From Monocercomonoides exilis (taxonomy: Eukaryota; Preaxostyla; Oxymonadida; Polymastigidae), in the NCBI GenBank assembly GCA_001643675.2, contig LSRY02000011.1:682001-746000 (forward strand): a stretch of DNA of 64,000 bases. Reading direction: 5' to 3'. The notes below the pieces were generated by a model. The model did no database searches and was not told the origin of the DNA. It saw only the letters and a program-made list of their open reading frames with translations. Below are positions 9,916 to 19,985 of this stretch, piece by piece. Positions within the stretch are counted from its first letter, which is position 1, and every line of letters begins with the position of its first letter. The position numbers and the translations under genes are program-made.

Positions 9916-12900
9916 TCAACTTTTAAGATCATTGATAGATTGGTATTGTCTGCGCTTTTTGTTTCTCATTATACAAACAATCACAATCACAACAACTACA
10001 ATAGTTGCAACAAATGCACTCACCGATGAAATGATAATAATCAGTTGGGACTTTGTCAGCTTAGGATTGTTTTTCTTTTGCTTCACTAGAATCACGTTTC
10101 TGGTGTGCTTCATCTCTCCTTTTGTCTTTCCGTTCAGATATGATAGTCTGCACACAACTGAAGAATACTCGTCACCATCCAGCAGCGCTCGAGGTACCTT
10201 AGCTTTCATTTCGGTTTCATCCACATTCTCAGAAATTGGACAATCAGTCCATTTCATCTCTTGCCCTTCTCTTTTTTTCCAAACTTCAAATTTCAATCCA
10301 CATGGGAACAAATATGAACCATGAGCAATAACTTCCACTTTTTTGTCTTCCTCCTTTTCTTCTGCTTCCACATTCTTCTTTTCACCCTTTAATGAAACCT
10401 TCTTTTCAATAATCATTGTCACATTTTTCAATGAAGGTGAAAAAAAATACGAATCCATCTCATATGCAGCAGGTCCTTCAACATCGCCATCTGTAAGCAT
10501 CCCAAACGGCTTCCCTTCTAATCCATCGCTTCCAGGCGCCAAAGACACGATATTTATCGAAGAGCGGTACTTATCCAACGCTCTAATATTGTGTCGCAGA
10601 GAAGGGAATTTCTCCCAGTCCTTTCCAACTGGATGATTGTTGTCAAAGCTACAGTTGTTCAAATCCATAATGCACCCGTCTGTGAAAATTGCTCCCTCAC
10701 TAATTTCAGTAAATGAACAGTCGTTGAAAGTTGTGCGAGAAGCCTCAAGAAGCGTTACCAGCCCTGAATCCCACATGCACAGTTCATTATTTTCTTCCCT
10801 TTCTTCATTCACTTCCCCCAGTTTTTCATATTGTTTACCCATCATCAATTGATTGTCAGTCTTTATATTTCTGTTGGAATCACATTGGCTTTTTTCAGAA
10901 ATGTTTCCGTTTCGACCGTAAATAACAAGCTGTGTAAAATTTCCACAAACATTGTCGATCACAATAAGTTTGTATGGTAAAGGCTTTCCTTCCCCACCCA
11001 GAACATCGTTTCCCTTCGGCTCAGCATACCAGGGTCTGAATATAACATCAATTATTATTAGCCCTTTGTTTGCATAAATCACATCAAGTGCATCTCCTTT
11101 AATGGAATCTGGATATTCTATGTCAACATGTTCAAATGAGCTGTCACAATATGCTATCTCAAAAACGGCTTTTGTGTTTTCCGCATTGATATTTGCTTCG
11201 ATATGGAGAATTCCTCGATTCTGTTCACCACATGAGATTGCTGATGAAAATGTCACATATTGATACAAACGAAATGATTTCGTAACGGAGACTTTTCCAA
11301 TCACGCCAATTGTCAATTCATCCCGCGTTGCATGTTCCAGCCCTGTGCTAATGGAATCACATGGTTCTTCTTTCCTTCCGCATGTCTTTCCACTGTTCGC
11401 TTTATCTCCTCCTATAAAGATATTATGCGAATGATATGGAAGCCTATTTTCTTTGTCAACCAAAAGATCAACAATGCCTTTTCCTGCTCCCTTTCTTCCT
11501 TCCAAAAGCATCAGATTCCCCTTTCCGTAAATATCTTCCATCTCAAACTCAAAAAGCTCTTCTTTGAGCTGCTCTATTCCTGAAGGCAAAGAAAGGAAAG
11601 CAAATTCTCCTTTATCAGCCGAACAACTGGAGAATGTCAGACATTCAAATGATAATTTTATGGGATCAATGACATCATCAGAAGCGCGAACATAAATCGC
11701 TCCACCTTTTGATTCTTCGTTTTGACGAGAACTCAATTTTCCTTCTTTGCACGAACAATTAGTAAAACTTATGCTAGAAAGTGTTAAATCACTATCGCTA
11801 TTCCCTATTTCTGCGTACAAACAACCTCCCATTTTGTGTTCAATTGACATGCAATTCGAAAAATCACCATTTTTTATTGTTGCGGAATGATGTATCTTCA
11901 AGATGGTGATGACTGATTGTATTTTGCTTGTTGTCGAAATTGAATCAATAGAGAACATAAAAATGTACACTATTTCAGAATCTTCTGCAAGTATTGACGC
12001 ACAAGAGGAAGTAAAATGTGTGATATTAATGTTTTCAAGATTTATTGTACCACCTTTGCAGTAGATTAGAGCACAGTTTAGAACTTTATCAGAATCGGTT
12101 GAAGAGATGCTCGTCTGGAAAATATCAAGTTCTGAGCCAGCTCCATCAACCACAGCAAATCCATTATTTATACCACTTGCCCGTGTCGTATCAACAAAAA
12201 CGTTAGCACAATATAATTCTGTACGCCCTCCATTCTTAGTATTAAACATCCCTTCTCCCAATTGTATCTTTGCTTCATCCAAAACAGTTTTTAAACTTAT
12301 CATATATTCCTCGTCTCTGCTCGTAATTGTGATGCGTTTCTTTTCAACTATTATCGGTTCTGTATCATACTGGTTGCAGTCATCTGTTGTATACACAGTG
12401 AAAGATCTATCCTCCAGACAGTTCTCAACCGCCATTTTTATCGTTTTGCACGAGATTTTCCCTTCTTTTCCACAATCTGCTACATCAATCCCACTCGCTC
12501 CATTCACATTAATTATTAATGAATTGTAAGCCAGCCAATCATCGTGAAAAGTAACCGAACCATCTTTTTTTATCACTTTGACTCTATTCCTGCCAGAAGT
12601 ACTGATCGATGCTGCATCAAAAGGTGATTTGCACATATCAGAAACCCCTTTGCAACGTATCGTTGCATCGTCACCTCCTTCTGACGCTAAATTATTATCG
12701 AAAAAACAATTCCAAAATAACGTTTTATCGGCTGGTTTTTCTTTCTCTGCTAAAGCAATTACCACGCCTCCACCTTCCCTTGCTCTGCACTCCACAAACG
12801 AAACATTGATGCACTCAAACTCGGCTGATTGACCCAAATCAAGAACAAAAAGCCCTCCTCCTTTATTTGTCGCTTGACACCCTTCAAACACCACATTTTC

Positions 12901-13956
12901 GAATTTCACTTTTCCATTCATCGCCAAAATCGTTATTCCTCCACCGCAATAAGCTTTTCCATCATCAAACGTTGTATCCAAAACGTTTAATTCGCTATCT
13001 GGATGCAGAATCTCAAAGAAAATGCAAGCTCCCTTTTCTGACTCCAGTGATTGCACACTTGAAAACGTGCACTTTGATATTGTTGCAGAAATTTTCTCTT
13101 CGGCCTTGCTTTTAACTTCCAATAAAGCAGGTCCTGCAGTAATTCTCTCAATAGAGTTCAAACAGCATCCTTCTAGAATGAATGCTGATGGAAGTTCCAG
13201 TGCGCATTGCTTGCTCAACTTCACTTTATTTAAATCGAAGTCTTTCAGTTTCTGTAATAAAACTCCTTCGGATACATAAAGAAAGGCCTTGTCCGAATGA
13301 TAGTTAGTATCGCCTAATTTCCATCTGAGCCCGTCAATCAGAAGTTTTCCTTCTGTGACTCTCAGAATCGAAAATGGAGCGTCAGTATCCGTCCACTTGC
13401 CAAAATCAATGCTGCAATCGCTTATGGTTAAATCTCCATCCACGCCTTTTGAAAGGATAATAGAAGACGTTTCATCTTCAACTTTTGATTGTTGCTTCTT
13501 TTCTTTAAATTGAATAAGCTTGAAACATACATGTTCAAATTTCAGTATTTTCTCGTTTGTCATATAATTTTTTCCTTTCTCAAATATATCGTTCAAGTTC
13601 AATGATGGCATTCTTTTCGCATCTTTATTCGACGCTGCTGTTATCGTCAAGGTAAAATCTTTAGTAAACCGAAAACCGCATGGAATTTCAACTGAATCAA
13701 CAATCTTCAAAGTTCTGCCTCCAATTCCCTCCTCAAACATCTTCATTCCCTTTTCAATTGTTTTGCACGGTAGAGTTTCCGCCCCGCAAACTGGTACTGA
13801 ATCGTTTCCTTTTTCTGAAACATAAACATCAGATAGTGCTTCACAACAATTATGTGAAGGCTCCTTTAAATAAGCTTCTGTATGTGTTTGCTTATTAGTA
13901 CAAAAGATCTGAGTAAAAAAACAAGAAATAAAAAATATAACAAAGATATTTAACAT
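9916..13956 (-). CDS. Type I membrane beta-helix (pectin-lyase-like) surface protein, 1346 aa
   Basis: Single exon; the start gives a clean signal peptide (MLNIFVIFFISCFFTQIFC). The ectodomain is a string of short beta-strand units with recurring 'FExCxA..GGG' turns, typical of right-handed beta-helix proteins related to chlamydial Pmp and trichomonad/oxymonad surface proteins. It is modular: the motif CGxxxxPCKTI recurs near residue 57 (CGAETLPCKTI), near 495 (CGKEGKISCKTI) and once more (CGRKEEPCDSI, about 11370), roughly 1.1-1.3 kb apart. Near the C-terminus lie a membrane helix (IIIISSVSAFVATIVVVVIV), a basic stop-transfer (RNKKRR) and a short tail ending YQSINDLKS; YQSI fits the YxxPhi endocytosis signal. 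I infer a cell-surface adhesin or coat protein; the ligand is unknown. A broken paralogue lies just downstream. Confidence 0.85.
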   Translation of the reverse strand: MLNIFVIFFISCFFTQIFCTNKQTHTEAYLKEPSHNCCEALSDVYVSEKGNDSVPVCGAETLPCKTIEKGMKMFEEGIGGRTLKIVDSVEIPCGFRFTKDFTLTITAASNKDAKRMPSLNLNDIFEKGKNYMTNEKILKFEHVCFKLIQFKEKKQQSKVEDETSSIILSKGVDGDLTISDCSIDFGKWTDTDAPFSILRVTEGKLLIDGLRWKLGDTNYHSDKAFLYVSEGVLLQKLKDFDLNKVKLSKQCALELPSAFILEGCCLNSIERITAGPALLEVKSKAEEKISATISKCTFSSVQSLESEKGACIFFEILHPDSELNVLDTTFDDGKAYCGGGITILAMNGKVKFENVVFEGCQATNKGGGLFVLDLGQSAEFECINVSFVECRAREGGGVVIALAEKEKPADKTLFWNCFFDNNLASEGGDDATIRCKGVSDMCKSPFDAASISTSGRNRVKVIKKDGSVTFHDDWLAYNSLIINVNGASGIDVADCGKEGKISCKTIKMAVENCLEDRSFTVYTTDDCNQYDTEPIIVEKKRITITSRDEEYMISLKTVLDEAKIQLGEGMFNTKNGGRTELYCANVFVDTTRASGINNGFAVVDGAGSELDIFQTSISSTDSDKVLNCALIYCKGGTINLENINITHFTSSCASILAEDSEIVYIFMFSIDSISTTSKIQSVITILKIHHSATIKNGDFSNCMSIEHKMGGCLYAEIGNSDSDLTLSSISFTNCSCKEGKLSSRQNEESKGGAIYVRASDDVIDPIKLSFECLTFSSCSADKGEFAFLSLPSGIEQLKEELFEFEMEDIYGKGNLMLLEGRKGAGKGIVDLLVDKENRLPYHSHNIFIGGDKANSGKTCGRKEEPCDSISTGLEHATRDELTIGVIGKVSVTKSFRLYQYVTFSSAISCGEQNRGILHIEANINAENTKAVFEIAYCDSSFEHVDIEYPDSIKGDALDVIYANKGLIIIDVIFRPWYAEPKGNDVLGGEGKPLPYKLIVIDNVCGNFTQLVIYGRNGNISEKSQCDSNRNIKTDNQLMMGKQYEKLGEVNEEREENNELCMWDSGLVTLLEASRTTFNDCSFTEISEGAIFTDGCIMDLNNCSFDNNHPVGKDWEKFPSLRHNIRALDKYRSSINIVSLAPGSDGLEGKPFGMLTDGDVEGPAAYEMDSYFFSPSLKNVTMIIEKKVSLKGEKKNVEAEEKEEDKKVEVIAHGSYLFPCGLKFEVWKKREGQEMKWTDCPISENVDETEMKAKVPRALLDGDEYSSVVCRLSYLNGKTKGEMKHTRNVILVKQKKNNPKLTKSQLIIIISSVSAFVATIVVVVIVIVCIMRNKKRRQYQSINDLKS

Positions 13957-15183
13957 TTTTGTTTTGATCGAAAAAATAATATAATAATTTATTCATTGCT
14001 TTTATTTGATTTATCAATTTCATAACAAGTTTAATCATTTGTGAGTTCGCATAAATTGTAACGGTGCAATTTGCGTCTAAAATCAAATGAAATACAACTC
14101 AACTTTTACGGCTTTTAAAGAAAAAATTTTTTGCAAAAATTAAAAAAATAAAATTTATGAAAAAGATTCAAAACAGCTTAACAACTATTTTTTCGAAAAA
14201 AATTTCAATTAGAGATCAAAAAAAAAAAATGTCCAGTTTGTCATAATTGATAATGCTTTCGTATGCATGACCGCAAGCTGAGCATTCCTCTCAGGCAAAC
14301 GCAAAGCCTTCAGTCAAAATGTTTCAGACTTCCTCGAGAAAACGAACAAGAAATTCAAATAATTGAAATTTTAATAGTGCTTTAAAACAGTTCTTCTTTT
14401 TTTAATTGTTGAATTTCTCTCTTTCTGCCTCCTTTCGCTTTGTGTTTTCTCGTTTCTGTTACATGTTTCTGTTGTGGATGTTCAAAAGAAGCTAAAAGTT
14501 GCACGGGAGCACAAATCCACTTGGCTTTCTTCATTTTCCAGTTCTCACATTTCCTCGAACTCAAAACCACTGACCACCTTCTTTCATCAAACCTTTGATT
14601 GTCGTTGGATTCTTTGTCACTTCCCCAAAAATCAAAATGTATTTCCGTCAAATGAATTGCAATTCTCTTTTTCTGATAAATGCATCTTTATCGGTCATGA
14701 GATTTATGCTCTTCCTTCTTTATCCCACAACTTGCATTAGCTGTAAAAATGGAATTTCTTTGTTGGAATTCACTTTTCAGTTTTGTTGAACAATTCTATT
14801 TTAGGATAATACTCAGTTGATATCATTCATCTTTTTTAAGATGGAAACAAATTATCTGTATTCTGACTTTGCATAATCCTTTGACGTACTTCTGCAGAAA
14901 ATGCTTGTTCAAAGAATTTCAATTTTGCAAAGAATATTCCAAAATAAACGGGTTACAAAAGCATACACAAAAGCATTGGATATTTCAACTTTTGATTAGG
15001 ATACAAATGAAATTGCTGTGGGTATGTCCGTTCATTTTGGTTTTTTTGTAACAATAAAAATCAAAAAATATGAAGCATGTTATTTCTGTCTGTTTTTATT
15101 TTTATTTTTGTTAAATATTATTTAGAAATTGTGATCAAAAAGTTAACAATATGGGTAGATATCAGAAACCGTTTTGATTTATT
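13957..15183. other. Intergenic stretch between divergent genes; no gene seen
   Basis: This separates the minus-strand beta-helix gene from the plus-strand SAXO4-like gene, so it should hold both promoters. I see no clear element. An open minus frame at 14382-14651 and plus frames at 14474-14740 and 14869-15051 show no family resemblance. A further beta-helix relic cannot be excluded, but I could not align one. Confidence 0.5.
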
Positions 15184-17538
15184 ATGAGCTGGGAAACCAC
15201 ATCAAAAGCAGGGCCCGTTGAAACAGGGTCTATGAAAGTGTATAAAGCGCCTGCATCTGGAGACCAATCCATTCGAAGTTTTTATTGCACACAAACGTCT
15301 TCAACATTTTTGCCTCCCCCCAAAAAATCTAACGCTCTTACAAGAGCTAAAACATCTTCAGATTCAGCAGGAGAAAATTCAAGAGATACAACTTCTACTG
15401 GTTTGAAAGTAGAAAGATTTCAAAGTGGTTATTCAGACAATTATAAGCCATTGTTCAATAATCCAAGCTATGATCCCGTACCTCATCCTCTTGAACTTCC
15501 GCCATATCTTCAAAGACAAGCAACTGTTTCTCGTCGCCTTGAATTGGAAGGAGACGTGTTTGGATCAATGACAAAAACAAACTTCACCAAGCCACCAACT
15601 CCACAGCCAGAAGTTCCTGTATCAGTTTCAATGGAGCGCACAGGATATACTCGAAATGCCCAATCGATTTTTGAAGATGAATTAAAAGATGCAGACTTCA
15701 AAGAAAGATCTTTCATGTCCAGTGGGCCATCTCCTGGTTCGACTATGCTTCCTTCTATGAAACTTGAGGCAAAGAAAAAAAATGCGATAGATGCTGAAAA
15801 TGATTTTAAAGGACCTGATCGTTTTTCAACAACATATCGTGCATTTCATACTGCAAGACCGTTACCACGTGGGCCAAAGTTGGCTTCAGCTAATGAATTT
15901 GTTACAGATAGTATATTGTCAATTGGATCGGCCGAGCCAAGCGGGTTTTCACGTTCTGTTATTCCGCTAAGCGATCATCAAGCTTCATTAAAAGAAGCCG
16001 AAAAAGAAGAGCCATCGAAGGAAATGATTCGTGCACTTTCACGTCTTCCTCAGCTAAAGGAAGAAAGAGCACACAGGGAGAATCCACTTATCGATGATGC
16101 AACTTACTACGAAAAACATCCCGAGCAAGCACACAACTTCACGAAAAAGCCACCCACCATTTCGCAGCTGACTTATCACAAACCTCCGCAAGTGACCGGA
16201 TCGGAACCTGTTCCGGAGTCAACAGAAATGACACTTTCAGGCTATTCGCTGAATCAGCGTCCGAGCCTCGGGTACGGGTTTGGGTCAGGAGAACTGGAGG
16301 AGGATTACGGAATGGGGCACGAGGCGCTGGGGATGACGCAGGAGGAGATACGGCATGTGAGAGAGACGGATCCGATGGAGTTTGAGTACCTTCGGAATGG
16401 TACGACGATGAGAAGCGTGTACAAAGTGAGCTATCCGGGGCACAGCGTCGGCGGGCGCGGGGACGACGAGCTGCAGTCTCCGCCAGCGATGACGCGTGCG
16501 TTTGGAACGGGCTCGAACGGGATGCGATTCGCGTCAGACGCAGAGAGAAAAGCATATGTTGGGTCGATGAAGGCGAGGCACTTGGGGATTGGGACTGGGA
16601 ATGTGCTGTCTGCGACTGCTCGATCAATGGGCACGACGAGGGAATCTATTCCGACATGTGTGTTGTGCTTGGCTTTGATGAAAAGAGAAAGGGGAAATGA
16701 TTGTAGAAATTGAGAAGAAATATTTTTATTATATTATTTTTTATTTTATTTGTTTATTTTGAAACATTCTTTTTTTTCACATCCAATATTTTTTCTTTTC
16801 TTTTTTTTTTTCTTCTTCTATTCTTTTTAAGTGCGCAAAGAACACACAGGCTATTCTGATAACACAGCACCTTCCTTCCGCGCCAGGGAGTTTCGCTCAG
16901 AGCCGCTTTATCTGACACCTCAGCAGCAGACAGCAGCAATGGTGTCTAAAAGGCTCGATTATGAAGGAGATGTGAAGACTTCCATATACAAGAGCGATTT
17001 CAAAGCTCCTGTGAAGCAGAAAGAGGAGAGAAGGGAATTCTGGAACAAGACATCAATCGGCAGGAGAAGTGGAAGCAGCGATTATAACAGCGATTATACC
17101 AGTGGGCTTGGAGACACAGCAGCAGGCGCTCGCTCATTTGATACTTATTCACCTCCAGCAACTGCACCTTCATCATACTCTTCCTCTTATTCTTCCTCTT
17201 CTCCTCCTTCTTCTTCTTCTTCGCGCACCCGGATGATGAGCACGTCACAATTGTCACCGGCGCTGTCAGAGCGGCTGGCGCTCACAATGAGCCGCTCTGG
17301 AATGAAGACCTCGTCTCAGATCGGCTTGGGCGCTGCGTCTGGTTTAACGCCCCGCTCTCCTCTGTCTTCTGGCTTGACCACACGCTCGTGCCATTTGGAG
17401 AGCACTATGCCGCAGATTAAGACGAAAGATGCTTCGGCGATTTTCACTCGTCCAGATGATTTCATTCCATCTTCTGTGGAGATTGAAAAATCGGGTTATA
17501 CCAGATCTATTGGAAGAAATCCTATTTTGCAGAACTAA
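15184..17538 (+). CDS. Axonemal microtubule protein, SAXO4/PPP1R32-like, 726 aa, one intron
   Basis: I join exons 15184-16657 and 16832-17538; the intron starts GTGTGT and ends TTTTTAAG, and phase 1 is kept. The first exon's frame stays open into the intron, but the downstream exon clearly continues the protein. Short motifs recur: ERTGYTRN, EPSGFSRS, SGYSLNQRP, HTGYSDN, KSGYTRSIGRNP, plus two copies of 'RRLELEGDVFGS / KRLDYEGDVKTS' followed by KxxFxxP. The G(Y/F)(T/S)(R/x)N pattern and the 'FSTTYRAFH' element are what I know from PPP1R32, now called stabilizer of axonemal microtubules 4. I therefore infer an inner or surface protein of flagellar doublets. The protein is mostly disordered with a serine run near residue 600. 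Sequence before about 16100 is AT-rich, while 16130-16650 is much richer in GC. The family call is by motif only. Confidence 0.65.
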
Positions 17539-18069
17539 AGTGTCTTTTAGTGAAAGCAAAAAAAATATTTTTTTTGGAAAAAAATTGATTTGCGCCTGAA
17601 TATGTAATTGAGAGGGATGTTTGAGATGAAAGAAATTGAAGAGTGAAACGAGGAGTATTTTTGAATGCTTTTCTTTCTTTTTTTAATTTTTCAAATCATT
17701 GTTATGTAATCTTTAAATCTTTCTTCGTGTTTATATTTACACGATATTCACTTCACTTTCTCATAACACTATATCTCCGTTTTTCTTGAAACGTTACAAA
17801 AATTTCTGAATTGCTTTGTAAACAATAAAGAATTTCTCAAAAAATAATGAATGGGTTCCGGAAAGATGGATTTCAGTTATTATTGATTATTATGAATGTT
17901 AAACGGTTTGGTTCATTTTGCAAATGCTCATTTTATATTTTAATAGCGTGTACAGGGGGTCATATTTTGCTCAGCGTGGAGCCAGGTTTGCTTTTAAGGA
18001 ACTATTTGAATGATCAAATTTATTCTCTAAACTTAAACTTCAACGAGCAGTAAAAAGAAGAAAAAGACC
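17539..18069. other. Intergenic, no gene seen
   Basis: AT-rich spacer between two plus-strand genes, containing AATAAA at about 17825 that could serve the upstream gene's 3' end. An open frame at 17847-18053 has no recognisable features. Confidence 0.5.
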
Positions 18070-19070
18070 ATGTATCATATGACTGTTTCTCATGTCAAAG
18101 AACATCCGAAAAAAATGGTTCAAACCAATCTTGATGCATTTCTTCAGCAATTCAAAGCAAAGCAAGCAACACCCCCGGAAATATTTTTTACAAATCCAGA
18201 ATCAAAAAATCATTCGATCGTTCCACTTTCAACGAAAATTCGCTGCTTCGATGTTCCTCTTCTCAATTCTCGCGAAAATGATTTTTCTGTTGAGTCTTGC
18301 ATGAGTTCAAAATCTAAAAAGTCTCAAATTATGCCACCATTGAAATTGTATGGTATACGCTTTTGTTTTTATATTCTATTACTATACTGTTTTACAGAGT
18401 TGCAAAGGCTTTTTCACGTTCTTGTCCTCAAATGAATATCGAAAAATCTCCTTCTTTTTTTGAAAGTGAACACGCACTCAAACAAGTTGATGATCAACTC
18501 TTTCATCCAAAGAAAGAAGCAAAATATTTAAATGAGAATGATCCCACGGAACATCTTCCGGAAAACAAAAGCACGTCTCAATTGGAATCGAAATCAGCAG
18601 ATACATTGTTTTTTACAGAACTCACGATTAATCCTTCTCCTTCTTCTTGTACTCGCAGCTTGAAGACAAATTGTGTGTATTTAACATCCCCTGATACTTC
18701 TAAGGATGAAAAAGGACTGGTTTCAATGGAACCTCCTTTTCGAGATAGTTCAAAAATGAATCGTCTTTCGCTTCCTCCAACAAAACCTTCAATGTCTGCA
18801 CAATCTGTGTATTTTGAAAATTGTCAATTAGCAACAACAAATTTTGTGTCATCTTCAGTTCAAAACGAAATATTGGAACCAAAAATCAGAATGCAAAAAA
18901 CTTTATCAACTTTATCTTCCAATGGAACGAAAAGAGAACCCATTTTGATTGAAAACGACAAATATGAAGATGAAGATGAAGATGAAGAAGATTTGTCTGC
19001 TTCAATTGATTCAATGGGATTTTTCTCGCCATTTCATTTGAATGAATTGGCTGCTTTGTTTTCGTTGTAA
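18070..19070 (+). CDS. Unknown protein with a PIP-box-like motif, 316 aa, one intron
   Basis: Exons are 18070-18347 and 18398-19070. The 50-base intron starts GTATGG, ends TTTTACAG, and has ACTATAC just upstream of the acceptor; removing it joins PPLKL to VAKAFSRSC in phase. No domain is recognisable; the protein is polar, rich in Ser, Lys and Glu, and probably disordered. Near the N-terminus, QTNLDAFL resembles the PCNA-binding PIP box (QxxLxxFF) but lacks the second aromatic. Near the C-terminus an acidic run (EDEDEDEEDL) precedes a short hydrophobic end (FHLNELAALFSL). A nuclear role linked to replication or repair is a weak guess resting on that one motif. Confidence 0.65.
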
Positions 19071-19985
19071 TTTTTGTTTCAGATTTCACACTTTCTTTTT
19101 CAAACTTCACTTTTATTTTCGACAATAATGAAATGCAACAAAAAATTGAATGAGGCAACAATAATGACTTTTGAGATTCAAATTTTTATTATCTTTTGTG
19201 CATCCTAAGAAATAATTTTGATCTTTTGCGCTTTCTCAAAACTATTTTTGTTGACAGTTCAAGAGAAAAATTTGATGAGGAAGGCTCAACTCCCAAAAAA
19301 TCGCTTCATCCATAAAGAACAAACTTATCATCAATTTCTTGTGAAGAAATAAATAAGCTTTCGTCAAACTTTGTTTCTACACTTAACTTATTTGTTTGCA
19401 AAAAAAGAAAAACAAATCTGAAAAACTTAAAATAAAACGAGAAAAATAAATCTTTAACAAACTTTTTCAATCTTCAGTGAGACGCATTTTTGATAAAATA
19501 TTCTTTCAATTCCAAAAGCTAAGCTTATTTTTCGTTTTCGTCTGAATATTAAAGTTCTAGCAATGATGACAAATGTTATCTATCTTCTGAGAATGTTACA
19601 CATGGAAATCAAGCTTCAAGAATCTCCGTTCAGAAGGATTTCATCCAGTAGGCTGTTGAATTATTGAGAATCACTTCAGTTGCTTTTCAGGAATTCAAAA
19701 AAAAAAGTGCATGAGATGAAATACGAAGATTTCATGTGACTATTGAAAAAAATGTTTGTTAAAAGAAAAGAAAATAAAGGGAAAGAGAAGCATACTGTTC
19801 ATGATATAGCAAATTCAGCATCTTTTGTAATACTCTTTTTAATGCTTGAAGTTTAACCAATCTCCATTTCGATAGCATTTGCTTGGGATTCGTTGAAAAA
19901 ATTGCATTTATTCCACTTATTTCATCATCAAAGGATAGTCTGGGGCGCTCTTGCATTCTTCTTTCAAACAAAGTCAAAATTTCAC
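19071..19985. other. Intergenic between convergent genes, no gene seen
   Basis: AT-rich spacer between two convergent genes, so it should hold both 3' ends. An open minus frame at 19759-19977 immediately follows the SET/MYND gene's stop but shows no recognisable domain. Confidence 0.5.

Noticed and set aside
14382-14651. Minus-strand 89-codon frame as another beta-helix relic
   Set aside because: I could not align it to any part of the two intact genes; only composition is similar.
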